A stretch of 64,000 nucleotides of DNA. Origin: Niabella drilacis (GTDB taxonomy: Bacteria; Bacteroidota; Bacteroidia; Chitinophagales; Chitinophagaceae). The translations under genes and the position numbers were made by a program. Each line of letters begins with the position of its first letter. The stretch's first letter is position 1. Below, one piece after another: positions 16,621 through 26,302 of the stretch. Below the pieces are notes generated by a model. It searched no databases, had not been told where the DNA came from, and saw nothing but the letters and a program-made list of their open reading frames with translations. The stretch lies in assembly GCF_900101395.1 (NCBI RefSeq), contig NZ_FMZO01000008.1:1-64000 (forward strand). The letters run 5' to 3'.

Positions 16621-18588
16621 ATGGCATATAAAAATCAACAGGAATTTATTGAAGCAATAGAAAAGGCGGGTGAACTGGTGCGGGTAAAGGCATATGTAGA
16701 CCCAAAGCTGGAAATGGCGGAAATTACCGACCGTATGAGCAAGGAACCGGGGGGAGGAAAAGCCATTTTGTTTGAAAATACGGGGTATGATTTTCCGGTG
16801 CTGATGAATGCATACGGAAGTGAAAAGCGGATGTGCCTGGCATTGGGTGTAAATGAACTGGATGATGTGGCACGGGATATTGAAAACCTGTTCAAATTAT
16901 TATCGGCGCCTAAAGAAGGGATCATAGAAAAGCTGAAGCTGTTGCCGAAGCTTGGCGAATTTGCTTCCTGGATGCCGAAGGTGAAAAAGGGGCGGGGTGC
17001 CTGTCAGGAAGTAGTATATACGGAAAAGCCCCTTCCTTCAGGAGGAGAATGGGGTGGACCTCCGGATATTACCAAACTACCCGTGATCACCTGCTGGCCG
17101 CAGGATGGCGGGCCGTTTATTACATTGCCCATTATCAATACAAAAGATCCCAATAATCATATCCGGAATGTAGGTATGTACCGCATGCAGGTATTTGGTC
17201 CGCAGCTTACCGCCATGCACTGGCATAAGCATAAGGTATCGGCCAAACATTTTAATGAATATAAGAAGCTGGATAAAAAAATGCCGGTAGCGGTAGCGCT
17301 GGGTGGTGATCCTGTTTATGCCTATTCCGCCACGGCTCCTTTGCCGGAAAATGTGGATGAATATATGCTGGCGGGTTTCCTGAGAAAGAAAAAAGTGGAG
17401 CTGGTAAAATGCATTACCCAACCGGAAATAGAAGTGCCTGCAGACGCGGATTTTGTGATCGAAGGTTATGTGGACCCCAACGATGAGATGCTTTGGGAGG
17501 GCCCTTTTGGAGATCATACCGGCTATTACTCGCTGCCGGACTGGTATCCGAAATTTCATATCACAGCCATCACGCATAAGAAGAACCCGGTGTACCCCGC
17601 AACAATTGTGGGCATTCCGCCACAGGAAGATGCCTGGCTGGGTAAAGCCACGGAACGCATTTTCCTGGCGCCTATTAAAATGACCCTTGTGCCGGAAATT
17701 GAAGACATGGAAATGCCTGTGGAGGGCGTTTTTCATAACCTGGTTATTACAAAGATCCGCAAAGACTATGCGGGCCAGGGACAAAAGGTGATGAATGCCA
17801 TGTGGGGCGCAGGACAGATGATGTTTAACAAGATCCTGGTGCTGGTTTCGCAAACAGCGGACGGCAGCGCGCTAAAGCTGGGCGACTATAAAGCCTGTGC
17901 CCGGGAAATCTTTAAGAACCTGAACCCTGCAACCGATGTGTCTTTCAGCCAGGGCCCCATGGATGTGCTGGATCATAGCTGCAGCAAAATGGGCTTTGGC
18001 GGGAAAATGTGTATTGATGGCACACTAAAGTTTGAAGAAGAAACGGCGGATGATTACCTGCCACTGATGGGAGAAACCGGAGTGGATTTTGCCGGGCTGC
18101 TCACCGGCCGTTTCCGGGAGATCACCGGTGTAAATGATGCATTGCCGAAGGAACAGATCCCCTGCCTGGTCGTTTCTGTAAAAAAAGATCGTAAAGGCCA
18201 TATAAAGGAGCTGCACCGGGAGGTAGCAGCCCTGCCGGGCATGGAGCTGATCAAAATGATCCTGTATGTAGAGCATACGGTCAATGCATCGGACCTGGCG
18301 CTGGCGCTCTGGCGTTTCTGTAATAACCTGGATCCTGTGCGGGATCACCTGCTGGCGCCTACGGCAAAGGATGGGTATCAATGTATGGGGCTGGACGGAA
18401 CCATCAAAACAAAAGCGTTTGATAATTTTCAGCGGGACTGGCCCAATATCATTGTAGCCGATGATGCAACTATTAAGGTAGTAGATGAAAAATGGGGTTC
18501 CCTGGGGATTGGTCCGTTCATTTCTTCTCCTTCTCTCAAATATAAAAACCAGATGTACGGGCAGGCGGCGGTGGCGGCAACGGAATAG
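16621..18588 (+). CDS. UbiD family decarboxylase (menaquinone-type)
   Basis: 655 residues, slightly longer than the 490-620 usual for the family, with the conserved order: N-terminal alpha/beta domain, prenylated-FMN domain and C-terminal domain. Visible motifs are PVITCWPQDGGPFITLPII, NVGMYRMQVFGPQLTAMHWH, MPVAVALGGDPVYAYSATAP and LWEGPFGDHTGYYSLPDWYP, which supplies the catalytic Glu/Asp residues. It probably removes the carboxyl group of a menaquinone precursor in Bacteroidota that use UbiD-like enzymes, or acts on another aromatic acid; a UbiX partner is not in the window. Starts at ATG 16621, straight after a repeat-rich leader. Confidence 0.85.
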   Translation: MAYKNQQEFIEAIEKAGELVRVKAYVDPKLEMAEITDRMSKEPGGGKAILFENTGYDFPVLMNAYGSEKRMCLALGVNELDDVARDIENLFKLLSAPKEGIIEKLKLLPKLGEFASWMPKVKKGRGACQEVVYTEKPLPSGGEWGGPPDITKLPVITCWPQDGGPFITLPIINTKDPNNHIRNVGMYRMQVFGPQLTAMHWHKHKVSAKHFNEYKKLDKKMPVAVALGGDPVYAYSATAPLPENVDEYMLAGFLRKKKVELVKCITQPEIEVPADADFVIEGYVDPNDEMLWEGPFGDHTGYYSLPDWYPKFHITAITHKKNPVYPATIVGIPPQEDAWLGKATERIFLAPIKMTLVPEIEDMEMPVEGVFHNLVITKIRKDYAGQGQKVMNAMWGAGQMMFNKILVLVSQTADGSALKLGDYKACAREIFKNLNPATDVSFSQGPMDVLDHSCSKMGFGGKMCIDGTLKFEEETADDYLPLMGETGVDFAGLLTGRFREITGVNDALPKEQIPCLVVSVKKDRKGHIKELHREVAALPGMELIKMILYVEHTVNASDLALALWRFCNNLDPVRDHLLAPTAKDGYQCMGLDGTIKTKAFDNFQRDWPNIIVADDATIKVVDEKWGSLGIGPFISSPSLKYKNQMYGQAAVAATE

Positions 18589-18705
18589 ATTGACGCACGG
18601 CTCACTTTTCCAGGCTATTGGCAGTTTCCAGGTTTAACTTCCAGGTTTAACGTTTCATGTCAGACCTGTTTTTGATAATCAATGTTCCGGCTTGATCCTC
18701 CGCTT

Positions 18706-20913
18706 TCACTCTTTTAACGCCCCGATGAGTTCCTGAATATTGCTTTCAAAAGCTTCGGCTTCTTTTAGCTGTTCATTGATGAAGGGGTTATCCTTTAATT
18801 TTCCTACAACCGCTTCCATTTCCCCGGTAGAATCATAGACCATTTTCCGGAAAGGATTTTCATAGTCTTTGGCTTTGGAGGCATAAACGGATTGTGCCAT
18901 CCATTGCTTCGTGTCAATGGCATTGAGGAGCAGCTCCCTGAGCAATGGAAGGCTCGCCATATCCGGCCGGAAATTCCCGGTTTCCATCAGTGCCGCCAGG
19001 CCGTGCTGCAGTTTCTGATCCGGGTACAGCAGGGCCTGCTGCTCATAAAATGCGTGTACCTGCTGCCACCCCCGTTCCAGCCTCCCGTTTTCTATATCCC
19101 GGATCAATGTATTGATATTTTCCTCCGGGATGAGCTGCCCGCCTGCATTTAACCAGTTGGACCTGCTCCCGGCCCCGGCAAAAAGCAGGGCGAGGGAGCG
19201 GATGCTTTTATCGCTGTTCTTTTGCAGGTACCCGATCAGTAGCCGGGTACCATAGTAGGCAATCATTTTTTTGTAAAGGAGATACCCTTCCTGCACTTTG
19301 ATAAGGTGCACAGGGCGCCCTGAATTTTCGAAGCCCCTTGCCTGTATCTCCAGCTGCTTTAAAACAGGAGCATTACTTTCCAGCAGTTCTTTCCCTTTTT
19401 GCTCATGCTCCCTGCTGCCGCCAATGAGCGCGTGTTTCTGATAAAAAGCCTGCCCGGTAAACCGGCACAGCAACTGCAGGGCCACGAACATTTCGTTGAC
19501 AGTATCCGGCGCCAGGAAATCATACTCCAGCAACTGCGCTTTTTCCCTGCGTTTATCCCGGTCGGCAAATTTGCGTTCATTACGCAGGATCGCGTACATA
19601 TTGTATTGAAACCAGTAGCCCGGCATTACCAGGAGGCGGTCGTTATGCACATCATTGCTTACCAGGCAAAAGGGCATGGGGATGTTGAGCTCAGCAGGGT
19701 AATCGCCCTTGGCGATCATTGTAAAGGAGGCAAATTTTGAATTGTGTTTGAGGCTTACACAGAGCCCGGGCCAAAAACCGCGCCCGGCCTGGAGCTCTCC
19801 GTCTGCTGCTCTTGAATTATGATTGGAACCGATCGTGGCCCCGGCAGCAATATTGCTTTGTCCCATTACCAAAGAGGCGCACAAAAAAGAATTGTTATGG
19901 TGTTGTTCATGCGCGGGAAACAGCAAGGTGTTCAGCACCTCACAGCAGGAGATGGTGGCATTTTCGCCCAGGTAGGAATTAATAAGCCGGGCGCCGTATT
20001 TTAATTGCGAAAAGGGCGCCAGGATAAAACGTACCGCTTTTACACCATAGAAGGCACGGCTGCCTGCGCCCATGATCCCATTCACCATTTCACAGCCTTC
20101 ACCGATCTGTGATTTGGCATTCTCATTGGAGTTAATGGTAAGGTTCTTTAGTTTATTGGCGCCTTTAATATATGCATCACTGCCTATTTTTACATCTTTA
20201 ATAATATGGGTATTTTTGATGACCGTTCTTTTGCCAACGGTTCCGTAGGTTCCCCTGTAGGTGCCAAACTGCCGGTCGGTAAATGCTTTAAAAGCATCCT
20301 GCAGTGGCTCACTGGCCCGGTATTTAGACCAGAGCCAGGCGTCACCGGGAAGCATCCCGTCAAAGGGGATCACTTTACGACCGGCGTTTTCGTTGCAGAT
20401 CTCCAGCCATATCCGCAGGTCTTCCGGCTCCCCGTCCTTAACAATGCCGTTGCCGAATTTGCTGTGAGAGGTACAGGACATTTCATTAACATTGATCAGG
20501 ATGGCTTCGTCTTCGATAATATAATGGCTTAATAAACGGACATTATTAATAGCTACATTGTTCCCGATATCGCAGCTTACGATCAGGCTGCGGTAAAGAC
20601 CTACAGGCGTACGCAGCTGGCTGAACTCTAAAAAATAGGGCTCCAGCCGGCCGATGCGTACCAGCCCAAAGAACGTGCATTCTTCAATAAGCAGGATATC
20701 GATCCCCTCTCTGACCAGGACCTGTGACCAGTTGTCGGACCGGTTGCCGTTGGATTTGAGAATGGCGGTCTCCTGCCTGGTGAGTTGCCGGTAATCCGTT
20801 GCCGGGTTTTGCTGAAAGCGGATGTAAAATTCATCTTTTCCTTCCGGCAAAAATTCAGAAGGAATAAAGTTATAACCCAGGTTTTCTACCGGGTGTTTTT
20901 TGATCTGGTTCAT
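18706..20913 (-). CDS. DUF4954 family protein with left-handed beta-helix
   Basis: 735 residues without signal peptide. Residues about 80-430 contain hexapeptide-like turns with many Asn/Ile/Gly (VAINNVRLLSHYIIEDEAIL; TVIKNTHIIKDVKIGSDAYI; MGQSNIAAGATIGSNHNS), the hallmark of a left-handed parallel beta-helix as in acyl- and nucleotidyl-transferases. The C-terminal third is helical and ends with the conserved EAFESNIQELIGALKE. This matches DUF4954, a large protein widespread in Bacteroidota with unknown role, perhaps sugar-nucleotide chemistry. It is downstream of glmS on the same strand, 308 bp away across a structured repeat. Confidence 0.8.
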   Translation of the reverse strand: MNQIKKHPVENLGYNFIPSEFLPEGKDEFYIRFQQNPATDYRQLTRQETAILKSNGNRSDNWSQVLVREGIDILLIEECTFFGLVRIGRLEPYFLEFSQLRTPVGLYRSLIVSCDIGNNVAINNVRLLSHYIIEDEAILINVNEMSCTSHSKFGNGIVKDGEPEDLRIWLEICNENAGRKVIPFDGMLPGDAWLWSKYRASEPLQDAFKAFTDRQFGTYRGTYGTVGKRTVIKNTHIIKDVKIGSDAYIKGANKLKNLTINSNENAKSQIGEGCEMVNGIMGAGSRAFYGVKAVRFILAPFSQLKYGARLINSYLGENATISCCEVLNTLLFPAHEQHHNNSFLCASLVMGQSNIAAGATIGSNHNSRAADGELQAGRGFWPGLCVSLKHNSKFASFTMIAKGDYPAELNIPMPFCLVSNDVHNDRLLVMPGYWFQYNMYAILRNERKFADRDKRREKAQLLEYDFLAPDTVNEMFVALQLLCRFTGQAFYQKHALIGGSREHEQKGKELLESNAPVLKQLEIQARGFENSGRPVHLIKVQEGYLLYKKMIAYYGTRLLIGYLQKNSDKSIRSLALLFAGAGSRSNWLNAGGQLIPEENINTLIRDIENGRLERGWQQVHAFYEQQALLYPDQKLQHGLAALMETGNFRPDMASLPLLRELLLNAIDTKQWMAQSVYASKAKDYENPFRKMVYDSTGEMEAVVGKLKDNPFINEQLKEAEAFESNIQELIGALKE

Positions 20914-20974
20914 GAGCGTATTTAGATATTAGATATTTGACGTTAGACTTAGATGACAGGCTGTTTGAGGCTTC

Positions 20975-21106
20975 ATAATAAGCCGGCATCAAAATTATTT
21001 CTTTTCTCGGTCAGTGAGGACACTGACCGTTGCGTGGGCCGTGGTTTGTGTCCTCACAAACCACTAGTAATTACGCATTTTAATAAAATTGATTCCGGTT
21101 CATTAT
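20975..21106 (+). repeat. 132-bp structured repeat, copy 1
   Basis: Differs from 38196-38327 at only two positions. It contains two perfect hairpins: GGTCAGTG-AGGA-CACTGACC and GTGGTTTGTG-TCCT-CACAAACCAC. The loops AGGA and TCCT are reverse complements, and the ten bases GTGAGGACAC and GTGTCCTCAC are fully complementary. It lies between glmS and the DUF4954 gene. Confidence 0.85.
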
Positions 21107-21221
21107 CAGGTTCAACGTTTCATGTTTCTGGTTGGATTGCGGTTTGATACGCCGGGTATGGTCCCTGACCCCGGGGAGGAACGAACCTGAAACTTTAAAC
21201 ATCAAACCTGGAACTAAATTG

Positions 21222-23060
21222 TCATTCAACCGTAACACTCTTGGCCAGGTTCCGGGGCTGATCTACATTACATCCTTTTGCAACACCGATATAATAGGAG
21301 AGCAGCTGCAGCGGAACCACGGCCAGCATGGGCGCTACGATCTCATCGGCCTCAGGGATACTGATGTAATCATCACAAAGCGCCCTGCTGGTTTCATCGC
21401 CTTCTGTGATAATGCCGATCACTTTTCCTTTACGGGCCTTGATCTCCTGCATATTGCTGATGATCTTTTCATGGAAGGAATCTTTACTGGCGATGAAGAC
21501 CACCGGCAATTCTTCGTCAACAAGGGCAATGGGACCATGTTTCATTTCGGCTGCGGGGTACCCTTCCGCATGGATATAGGAGATCTCCTTTAACTTCAGG
21601 GCTCCTTCCAGTGCAACGGGGAAGTTATAGCCCCGGCCGAGGTAAAGAAAATCCCTTGCCGTTTTGTATTTTTCTGCGATCGTTTTTATTTTTTCGTGAT
21701 GGTTCAGGATCCAGGCCACTTTTTCAGGAATGGCATCCAATTCCAGTAATAGCTTTTTATACCGGTTTCCATCAATACTGCCTTTGATATACGCAATCTT
21801 AAGGGCCATCATGGTTAGCACTACCAGCTGCGCGGTAAACGCTTTGGTGGAAGCTACGCCAATCTCGGGGCCGGCATGTGTATAAGCTCCGCCGTGGCTG
21901 ATCCTTGCTATGGAAGAGCCCACCACGTTTACCACGCCCAGGATGATAGCTCCCTTTTCCTTTGCTTTTTCAATGGCTACAAGCGTATCGGCTGTTTCGC
22001 CGCTCTGGCTTACGGCCAGGATCACATCCCCTTTGTTGATAACGGGGTTCCGGTAACGGAATTCTGAGGCATATTCTACCTCTACATTAATGCGGCAGAG
22101 TTCCTCGAAAATGTATTCGGCAACCAAACCAGCATGCCAGCTGGTGCCACAGGCAATGATAATGATCCGGTTGGCATTGATGATCTGTTCTGCGTACTGC
22201 TGGATGCCGGCCATGGTAATGGTTCCGCTTGCAGAATGAAGCCGCCCGCGCATGCAATCGAAAATGGTCTGGGGCTGTTCAAAAATTTCCTTTAACATAA
22301 AATGATCAAAGCCCCCTTTTTCAATAGCGGCCAGCTCCAGGTCAAGTTTTTGAACATAAGGGGTAATGCTTTCATTACCCAGGTTTTTGAGGATGAGCTG
22401 ATCGGGTTTTACAATGGCCAGTTCATAATCATTGATATAAACCACCTCCTTGGTATATTCCAGCATGGGAGAGGCATCGGAGCCCAGGAAGTGCTCATTC
22501 TTCCCGACCCCGATCACCAGCGGGCTTCCTTTGCGTGCCGCAATAATAGTGTCCGGGTTCCCGGCTTCAATAAGCAGGATCACATAAGCGCCGGTGACCC
22601 GCCTGAGCGCAACACGCACAGCCTCTTCAAGCGAGCAATCGTTCTGCTGCCGGATCTCGTCAATAAAATTAAGCAGGACCTCCGTATCGGTGTCGCTGGA
22701 GAACGTATAGCCTTTTTTAGTAAGCTCGTTTTTCAGCTGGGCATAGTTTTCTATGATGCCATTGTGGATCATGGCAATAGCGCCGCTTTTGGAGAGATGC
22801 GGATGCGCATTCCTGTCGCTGGGTTCCCCGTGCGTAGCCCAGCGCGTATGCCCGATGCCGGTTGAACCCTCAATATTTTTGGTTCCGATGGCCTCTTCAA
22901 GGTCTGCCACTTTCCCCTTTTTCTTGTAGATCTTGAGCTGATCTTTATCTAACAGTGCTACCCCCGCACTGTCATAGCCTCTGTATTCCAGTCTTTTTAA
23001 GCCTTTAACAATAACAGGATAAGCTTCCCTGGTACCGGTATAACCAACAATTCCGCACAT
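21222..23060 (-). CDS. glmS: Glutamine-fructose-6-phosphate aminotransferase (isomerizing)
   Basis: 612 residues, the normal length. It makes glucosamine-6-phosphate for cell-wall and glycan synthesis. The N-terminal class II glutaminase begins MCGIVGYTGTREA (catalytic Cys2) with GHTRWATHGEPSDRNAHPH and the GIIENYAQLK loop; two SIS domains follow (IIIACGTSWHAGLVAEYIFE, ILAVSQSGETADTLVAI, GVASTKAFTAQ) and the C-terminus ends in NLAKSVTVE, as required for ammonia channelling. A 12-bp perfect palindrome GCAATCGATTGC sits 49 bp upstream (23109-23120) and could be an operator. No glmS ribozyme-like sequence is evident. Confidence 0.96.
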   Translation of the reverse strand: MCGIVGYTGTREAYPVIVKGLKRLEYRGYDSAGVALLDKDQLKIYKKKGKVADLEEAIGTKNIEGSTGIGHTRWATHGEPSDRNAHPHLSKSGAIAMIHNGIIENYAQLKNELTKKGYTFSSDTDTEVLLNFIDEIRQQNDCSLEEAVRVALRRVTGAYVILLIEAGNPDTIIAARKGSPLVIGVGKNEHFLGSDASPMLEYTKEVVYINDYELAIVKPDQLILKNLGNESITPYVQKLDLELAAIEKGGFDHFMLKEIFEQPQTIFDCMRGRLHSASGTITMAGIQQYAEQIINANRIIIIACGTSWHAGLVAEYIFEELCRINVEVEYASEFRYRNPVINKGDVILAVSQSGETADTLVAIEKAKEKGAIILGVVNVVGSSIARISHGGAYTHAGPEIGVASTKAFTAQLVVLTMMALKIAYIKGSIDGNRYKKLLLELDAIPEKVAWILNHHEKIKTIAEKYKTARDFLYLGRGYNFPVALEGALKLKEISYIHAEGYPAAEMKHGPIALVDEELPVVFIASKDSFHEKIISNMQEIKARKGKVIGIITEGDETSRALCDDYISIPEADEIVAPMLAVVPLQLLSYYIGVAKGCNVDQPRNLAKSVTVE

Positions 23061-23141
23061 GATATTTAGTGTTTTTGTTAAAGAGGGCGAAAATAAACAA
23101 AATTTTGTGCAATCGATTGCGCACCTTTATTAAAATATTGT

Positions 23142-24536
23142 TTAAAGAAGGGTGCCCTTTAACACCATATAGGCTACGGAGAAGTAAATGATAATGCCGG
23201 TGACGTCTACCAGCGTGGCCACAAAGGGTGCAGAGGAGGTGGCAGGGTCCAGTTTCAGTCGTTTTAAGACAATAGGGAGCATGGAGCCGATCAGGCTTCC
23301 CCAAAGTACAATACCGATAAGGGTAAAAAAAATAGTGATTCCCACGAGCAGCCAGTGCGGACCGTAATCATAAAGATGCAATTGCTGCCACATCATGATC
23401 CGCAGCAGCCCGATGGTGCCAAGCGTAAGGCCCAGCATGGCCCCGGAAAACAGTTCGCGGCGCATGACCCTCCACCAGTCTGCAATGGTTACCTCACCCA
23501 GGGTCATGGCCTGGATGATAAGGGTGGAGGCCTGGGAGCCGCTGTTGCCGCCGCTGCTCATGATCAGCGGAACAAAAAGGGCCAGCAGGGTTGCCTTTTC
23601 GATCTCCACTTCGAAGAACTGCATAGCGGTAGCAGTGAGCATTTCGCTGAGAAAGAGGATGATGAGCCAACCCACGCGTTTCTTATACAGTTTAAAAAGG
23701 GCAATATCCAGGTAAGGTTCTTCAAATGCCTGGGTACCCCCCATTTTCTGCATGTCCTCGCTGTACTCTTCCGTGGCCACCCACAGCACATCATCGATGG
23801 TTACGATCCCCAACAGTTTATTGCTCTGGCTGACAACCGGCAACGCGATCCGGTTGTTCATTTTAAAGACCTCACTGGCCGTTTCCTGGTCATCGTACGC
23901 GTTCAGGGATATGACCCGGCGTTCGTCCATCAGGTCAGATACCAGGGTATCGGGGGTGTTTAAAATAAATTCGCCGATGCGGATATCGTCCAGCAGTTCG
24001 CCTTTATGATTGATAACATAGATCACGTTGATGGCATCGCTGTTCTTGCCATACTTGCGGATAATGTCAAAAACTTCAGCAACGGTATTGTAGGAATACA
24101 CATAAACATAGTCGGGGTTCATCAGGCGCCCGATGCTGTTTTCCGGGTATCCCAGCAGCGAAAGGGTGATCTTCCGTTCCTGCGGGTCCAGTAATTTGAT
24201 CAGCTCCCGGACCCCGTTGGAGGGCAGTTCCTCCAGGAAATCAGTACGGTCATCTGCAGGCAGATCGTTTAACAGCTCCGCTGCCTTGTTGGGAGGAAGC
24301 TTGTGGATAATGTCTTTTTGATTGCTTGTCTCCAGCAGTTTAAAAACGCTGGCAGCCCGGTGTACCGACATGTTTGCAATGATCTGACTGTCGTACTCCG
24401 GCATTTCGTAGACGAGATCCACCACATCCGTAATATTCTGGGCATCTAAAAATTTTTTGATCTCCAGCTTGTCTTCCGTGGCAATGACCTCTTTGAAAGA
24501 TTCTACCAATGTTTTATCTTCTTCTTCAAAAGACAT
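23142..24536 (-). CDS. mgtE: Magnesium transporter MgtE
   Basis: 464-residue Mg2+ channel of the inner membrane. The order is canonical: MgtE_N superhelical domain (about 10-130, with LPPNKAAELLNDLPADDRTD), two CBS domains (about 140-260, with LPVVSQSNKLLGIVTIDDVL), a linking plug helix, and five membrane helices (about 285-464) containing VPLIMSSGGNSGSQASTLII, which forms the Mg2+ pore. The CBS/N domains close the channel at high Mg2+. The gene is 81 bp upstream of glmS on the same strand but the gap is AT-rich, so they may have separate promoters. Confidence 0.95.
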   Translation of the reverse strand: MSFEEEDKTLVESFKEVIATEDKLEIKKFLDAQNITDVVDLVYEMPEYDSQIIANMSVHRAASVFKLLETSNQKDIIHKLPPNKAAELLNDLPADDRTDFLEELPSNGVRELIKLLDPQERKITLSLLGYPENSIGRLMNPDYVYVYSYNTVAEVFDIIRKYGKNSDAINVIYVINHKGELLDDIRIGEFILNTPDTLVSDLMDERRVISLNAYDDQETASEVFKMNNRIALPVVSQSNKLLGIVTIDDVLWVATEEYSEDMQKMGGTQAFEEPYLDIALFKLYKKRVGWLIILFLSEMLTATAMQFFEVEIEKATLLALFVPLIMSSGGNSGSQASTLIIQAMTLGEVTIADWWRVMRRELFSGAMLGLTLGTIGLLRIMMWQQLHLYDYGPHWLLVGITIFFTLIGIVLWGSLIGSMLPIVLKRLKLDPATSSAPFVATLVDVTGIIIYFSVAYMVLKGTLL

Positions 24537-24747
24537 GCGTCAAACGTACATAAAATTTTTCATTCCTTATTCAACCGGCTGAACGAAAAGTTTTGAGGGG
24601 CTCGGTTTCTTTTAACACCCGTTACAGGCGGTTTTTGGAGAGAAATGCGGGAACTTTGTTTATTTTGCAAACGGAGCTGCTGAAGGGGGCTCCCGGTATT
24701 ATTTTTTGGTTAAATATTCCTTTTTTACTAATAAAGATAACAACGTG

Positions 24748-25125
24748 ATGGCACCTGGTTTATTCATTGCAGGAACAGAAAAAATGGGGAAGGGCGTGTT
24801 TACAAGCGTTGCGATTACGGCGGGCTCCGTTATCGAGATCGCCCCGGTGATCGTAATGTCCGGAAAGGAGCGGGAGCTGCTGGACCAGACACTTTTACAT
24901 GATTACATCTTTGAATGGGGCACCGGCGGGCAATGTGCTATGGCATTGGGCTGGGTTCCGGTTTATAATCATTCCTATATGGCCAACTGCGAATATGAAA
25001 TGGATTATACAACCAACTCCATAGCCATTCAAACCGTGCGGGACATCCGGGCGGGGGAAGAGCTGTTTATCAATTACGGGGGCAGCTGGGATGAGCAGAA
25101 GCCGGTTTGGTTTGAGGCGAAATAA
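24748..25125 (+). CDS. SET domain-containing protein
   Basis: 125 residues from ATG 24748 (MAPGLFIAG); an in-frame TTG at 24706 would add 14 poorly conserved residues. The compact SET fold is visible: GKGVFTSVAITAGSVIEIAP at the start, YNHSYMANCEYEMDY (the NHS...C motif that binds SAM) and AGEELFINYGGSW near the end. Short stand-alone bacterial SET proteins are putative lysine methyltransferases; the target is unknown. It has no obvious operon partner, being followed by about 280 bp of repeats. Confidence 0.82.
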   Translation: MAPGLFIAGTEKMGKGVFTSVAITAGSVIEIAPVIVMSGKERELLDQTLLHDYIFEWGTGGQCAMALGWVPVYNHSYMANCEYEMDYTTNSIAIQTVRDIRAGEELFINYGGSWDEQKPVWFEAK

Positions 25126-25207
25126 CTTTTGTTTGAGGTAGTTTCAGGTAGATTTGTGTTTCAGCCCTCAAAGATCACAGGCCGTTTCTGGTTTAACGTG
25201 GTGGAAC

Positions 25208-25267
25208 ATTGTTGAATGTGGTTTAATATTGTTGAATGTGGTTTAATATTGTTTAATGTGGTTGAAC
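25208..25267 (+). repeat. Three tandem copies of a 20-bp unit
   Basis: The unit ATTGTTGAATGTGGTTTAAT is repeated exactly at 25208 and 25228 and with two or three changes at 25248. There are no spacers, so it is not a CRISPR. The surrounding gap 25126-25409 holds other degenerate pieces of the same kind (GTTTGAGGTTTAAAGTTTCA). Confidence 0.75.
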
Positions 25268-25409
25268 GGACGCTGACAACTGACCGCTCCTATGTTTGTT
25301 TCAGGTTTGAGGTTTAAAGTTTCACGGTAGATCCGTGTGCGTGCCTCAATGTTCTATTGATGATCAAAACTGAAAACTGAATCTGATAGCTGGAACGGTA
25401 AGCCGTTTC

Positions 25410-26237
25410 TTACTCAAAATAGATCCGCACGGTTTGATAAAGCAGCTGGTTCTGCATAATATTGGAAGACTGGCTGGCCTTGTCGGAAAAACCCTTTAGC
25501 CCGAACAGGCCTGCGGCATTTCCCTTGTTGATAGCAATTTCAAGATAGCCGGCACTGTTAAAGAGGGCCAGTTTATCGCCTTCCCGTACATCTGCATAAG
25601 ATTCACTGATCCGGTCAATCACCTCGTCTCTTTTAAATACGATCTTAAAACCACGACCATTGCGTTGCTGCTCAAACTGCTCCCGGGTAATGTTTACAAT
25701 AACATTCTCAAAATTATCAATAAAAATGATCTGCCCTTCAATATAGCTGCTGTCGACCAGCGGCTGCAACGGGTTTTTTTCCCTGAAACTGAAATCCGGG
25801 ATCCCTATTTTTTGAATCGATTCGCCGTTCACCAGGCGCTCTACCGTTTTGGCCATGACCTCTGTAACATAGAGGGTGTTTTTTATTGCATTTTTGTTCA
25901 ACGGTACACCAATGATAATATCCGGTTTTTCCTCAAGGATCATACTCAGCAGGCCGTTGTCCGCGCAGATAATGTACTGGTTCTTGTGGAAAGCGACCAG
26001 CAGGTTCTCCGGCCGGGTACCAAAAAGGTTTACCAGGATCAGGTGAAAGGTAAATTCCGGGAAGTTCTTAAAAGCTCCGCGGCAAACATAGGAAGCCTGG
26101 GGGAAATTGAAGGGTGTGATGTTATGTGATATATCTACCAGTTGCAGATCGGCATTTACTTGTAACAATTGGGCTTTTACAGCTCCCACTAAATAATCCT
26201 GGTATCCGATATCAGATGTTAATGTTACAAAGTTCAT
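25410..26237 (-). CDS. SAM hydroxide adenosyltransferase (DUF62 family)
   Basis: 275 residues. Members hydrolyse S-adenosylmethionine to adenosine and methionine and are related to fluorinase/chlorinase. The N-terminal domain starts FVTLTSDIGYQDYLVGAVKA with the Asp used in substrate binding and includes ISHNITPFNFPQASYVCRG; the pattern QYIICADNGLLSMIL is the conserved loop near the active site. The C-terminal beta-barrel (about 170-275) contains IIFIDNFENVIVNI. The start at ATG 26237 gives the canonical N-terminus; a TACTTTG -7-like element lies about 45 bp upstream. Confidence 0.85.
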   Translation of the reverse strand: MNFVTLTSDIGYQDYLVGAVKAQLLQVNADLQLVDISHNITPFNFPQASYVCRGAFKNFPEFTFHLILVNLFGTRPENLLVAFHKNQYIICADNGLLSMILEEKPDIIIGVPLNKNAIKNTLYVTEVMAKTVERLVNGESIQKIGIPDFSFREKNPLQPLVDSSYIEGQIIFIDNFENVIVNITREQFEQQRNGRGFKIVFKRDEVIDRISESYADVREGDKLALFNSAGYLEIAINKGNAAGLFGLKGFSDKASQSSNIMQNQLLYQTVRIYFE

Positions 26238-26302
26238 TTCCTGCTCAGTAGATTCACTTGTTTTTTGTTACGGGTATATCCTGCAAAGTAAACGACCATT
26301 TG

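Noticed and set aside
25199-25267. Short regular repeats that could be taken for a CRISPR array
   Set aside because: The 20-bp units are directly adjacent with no unique spacers, only three copies exist, and no cas genes are nearby.
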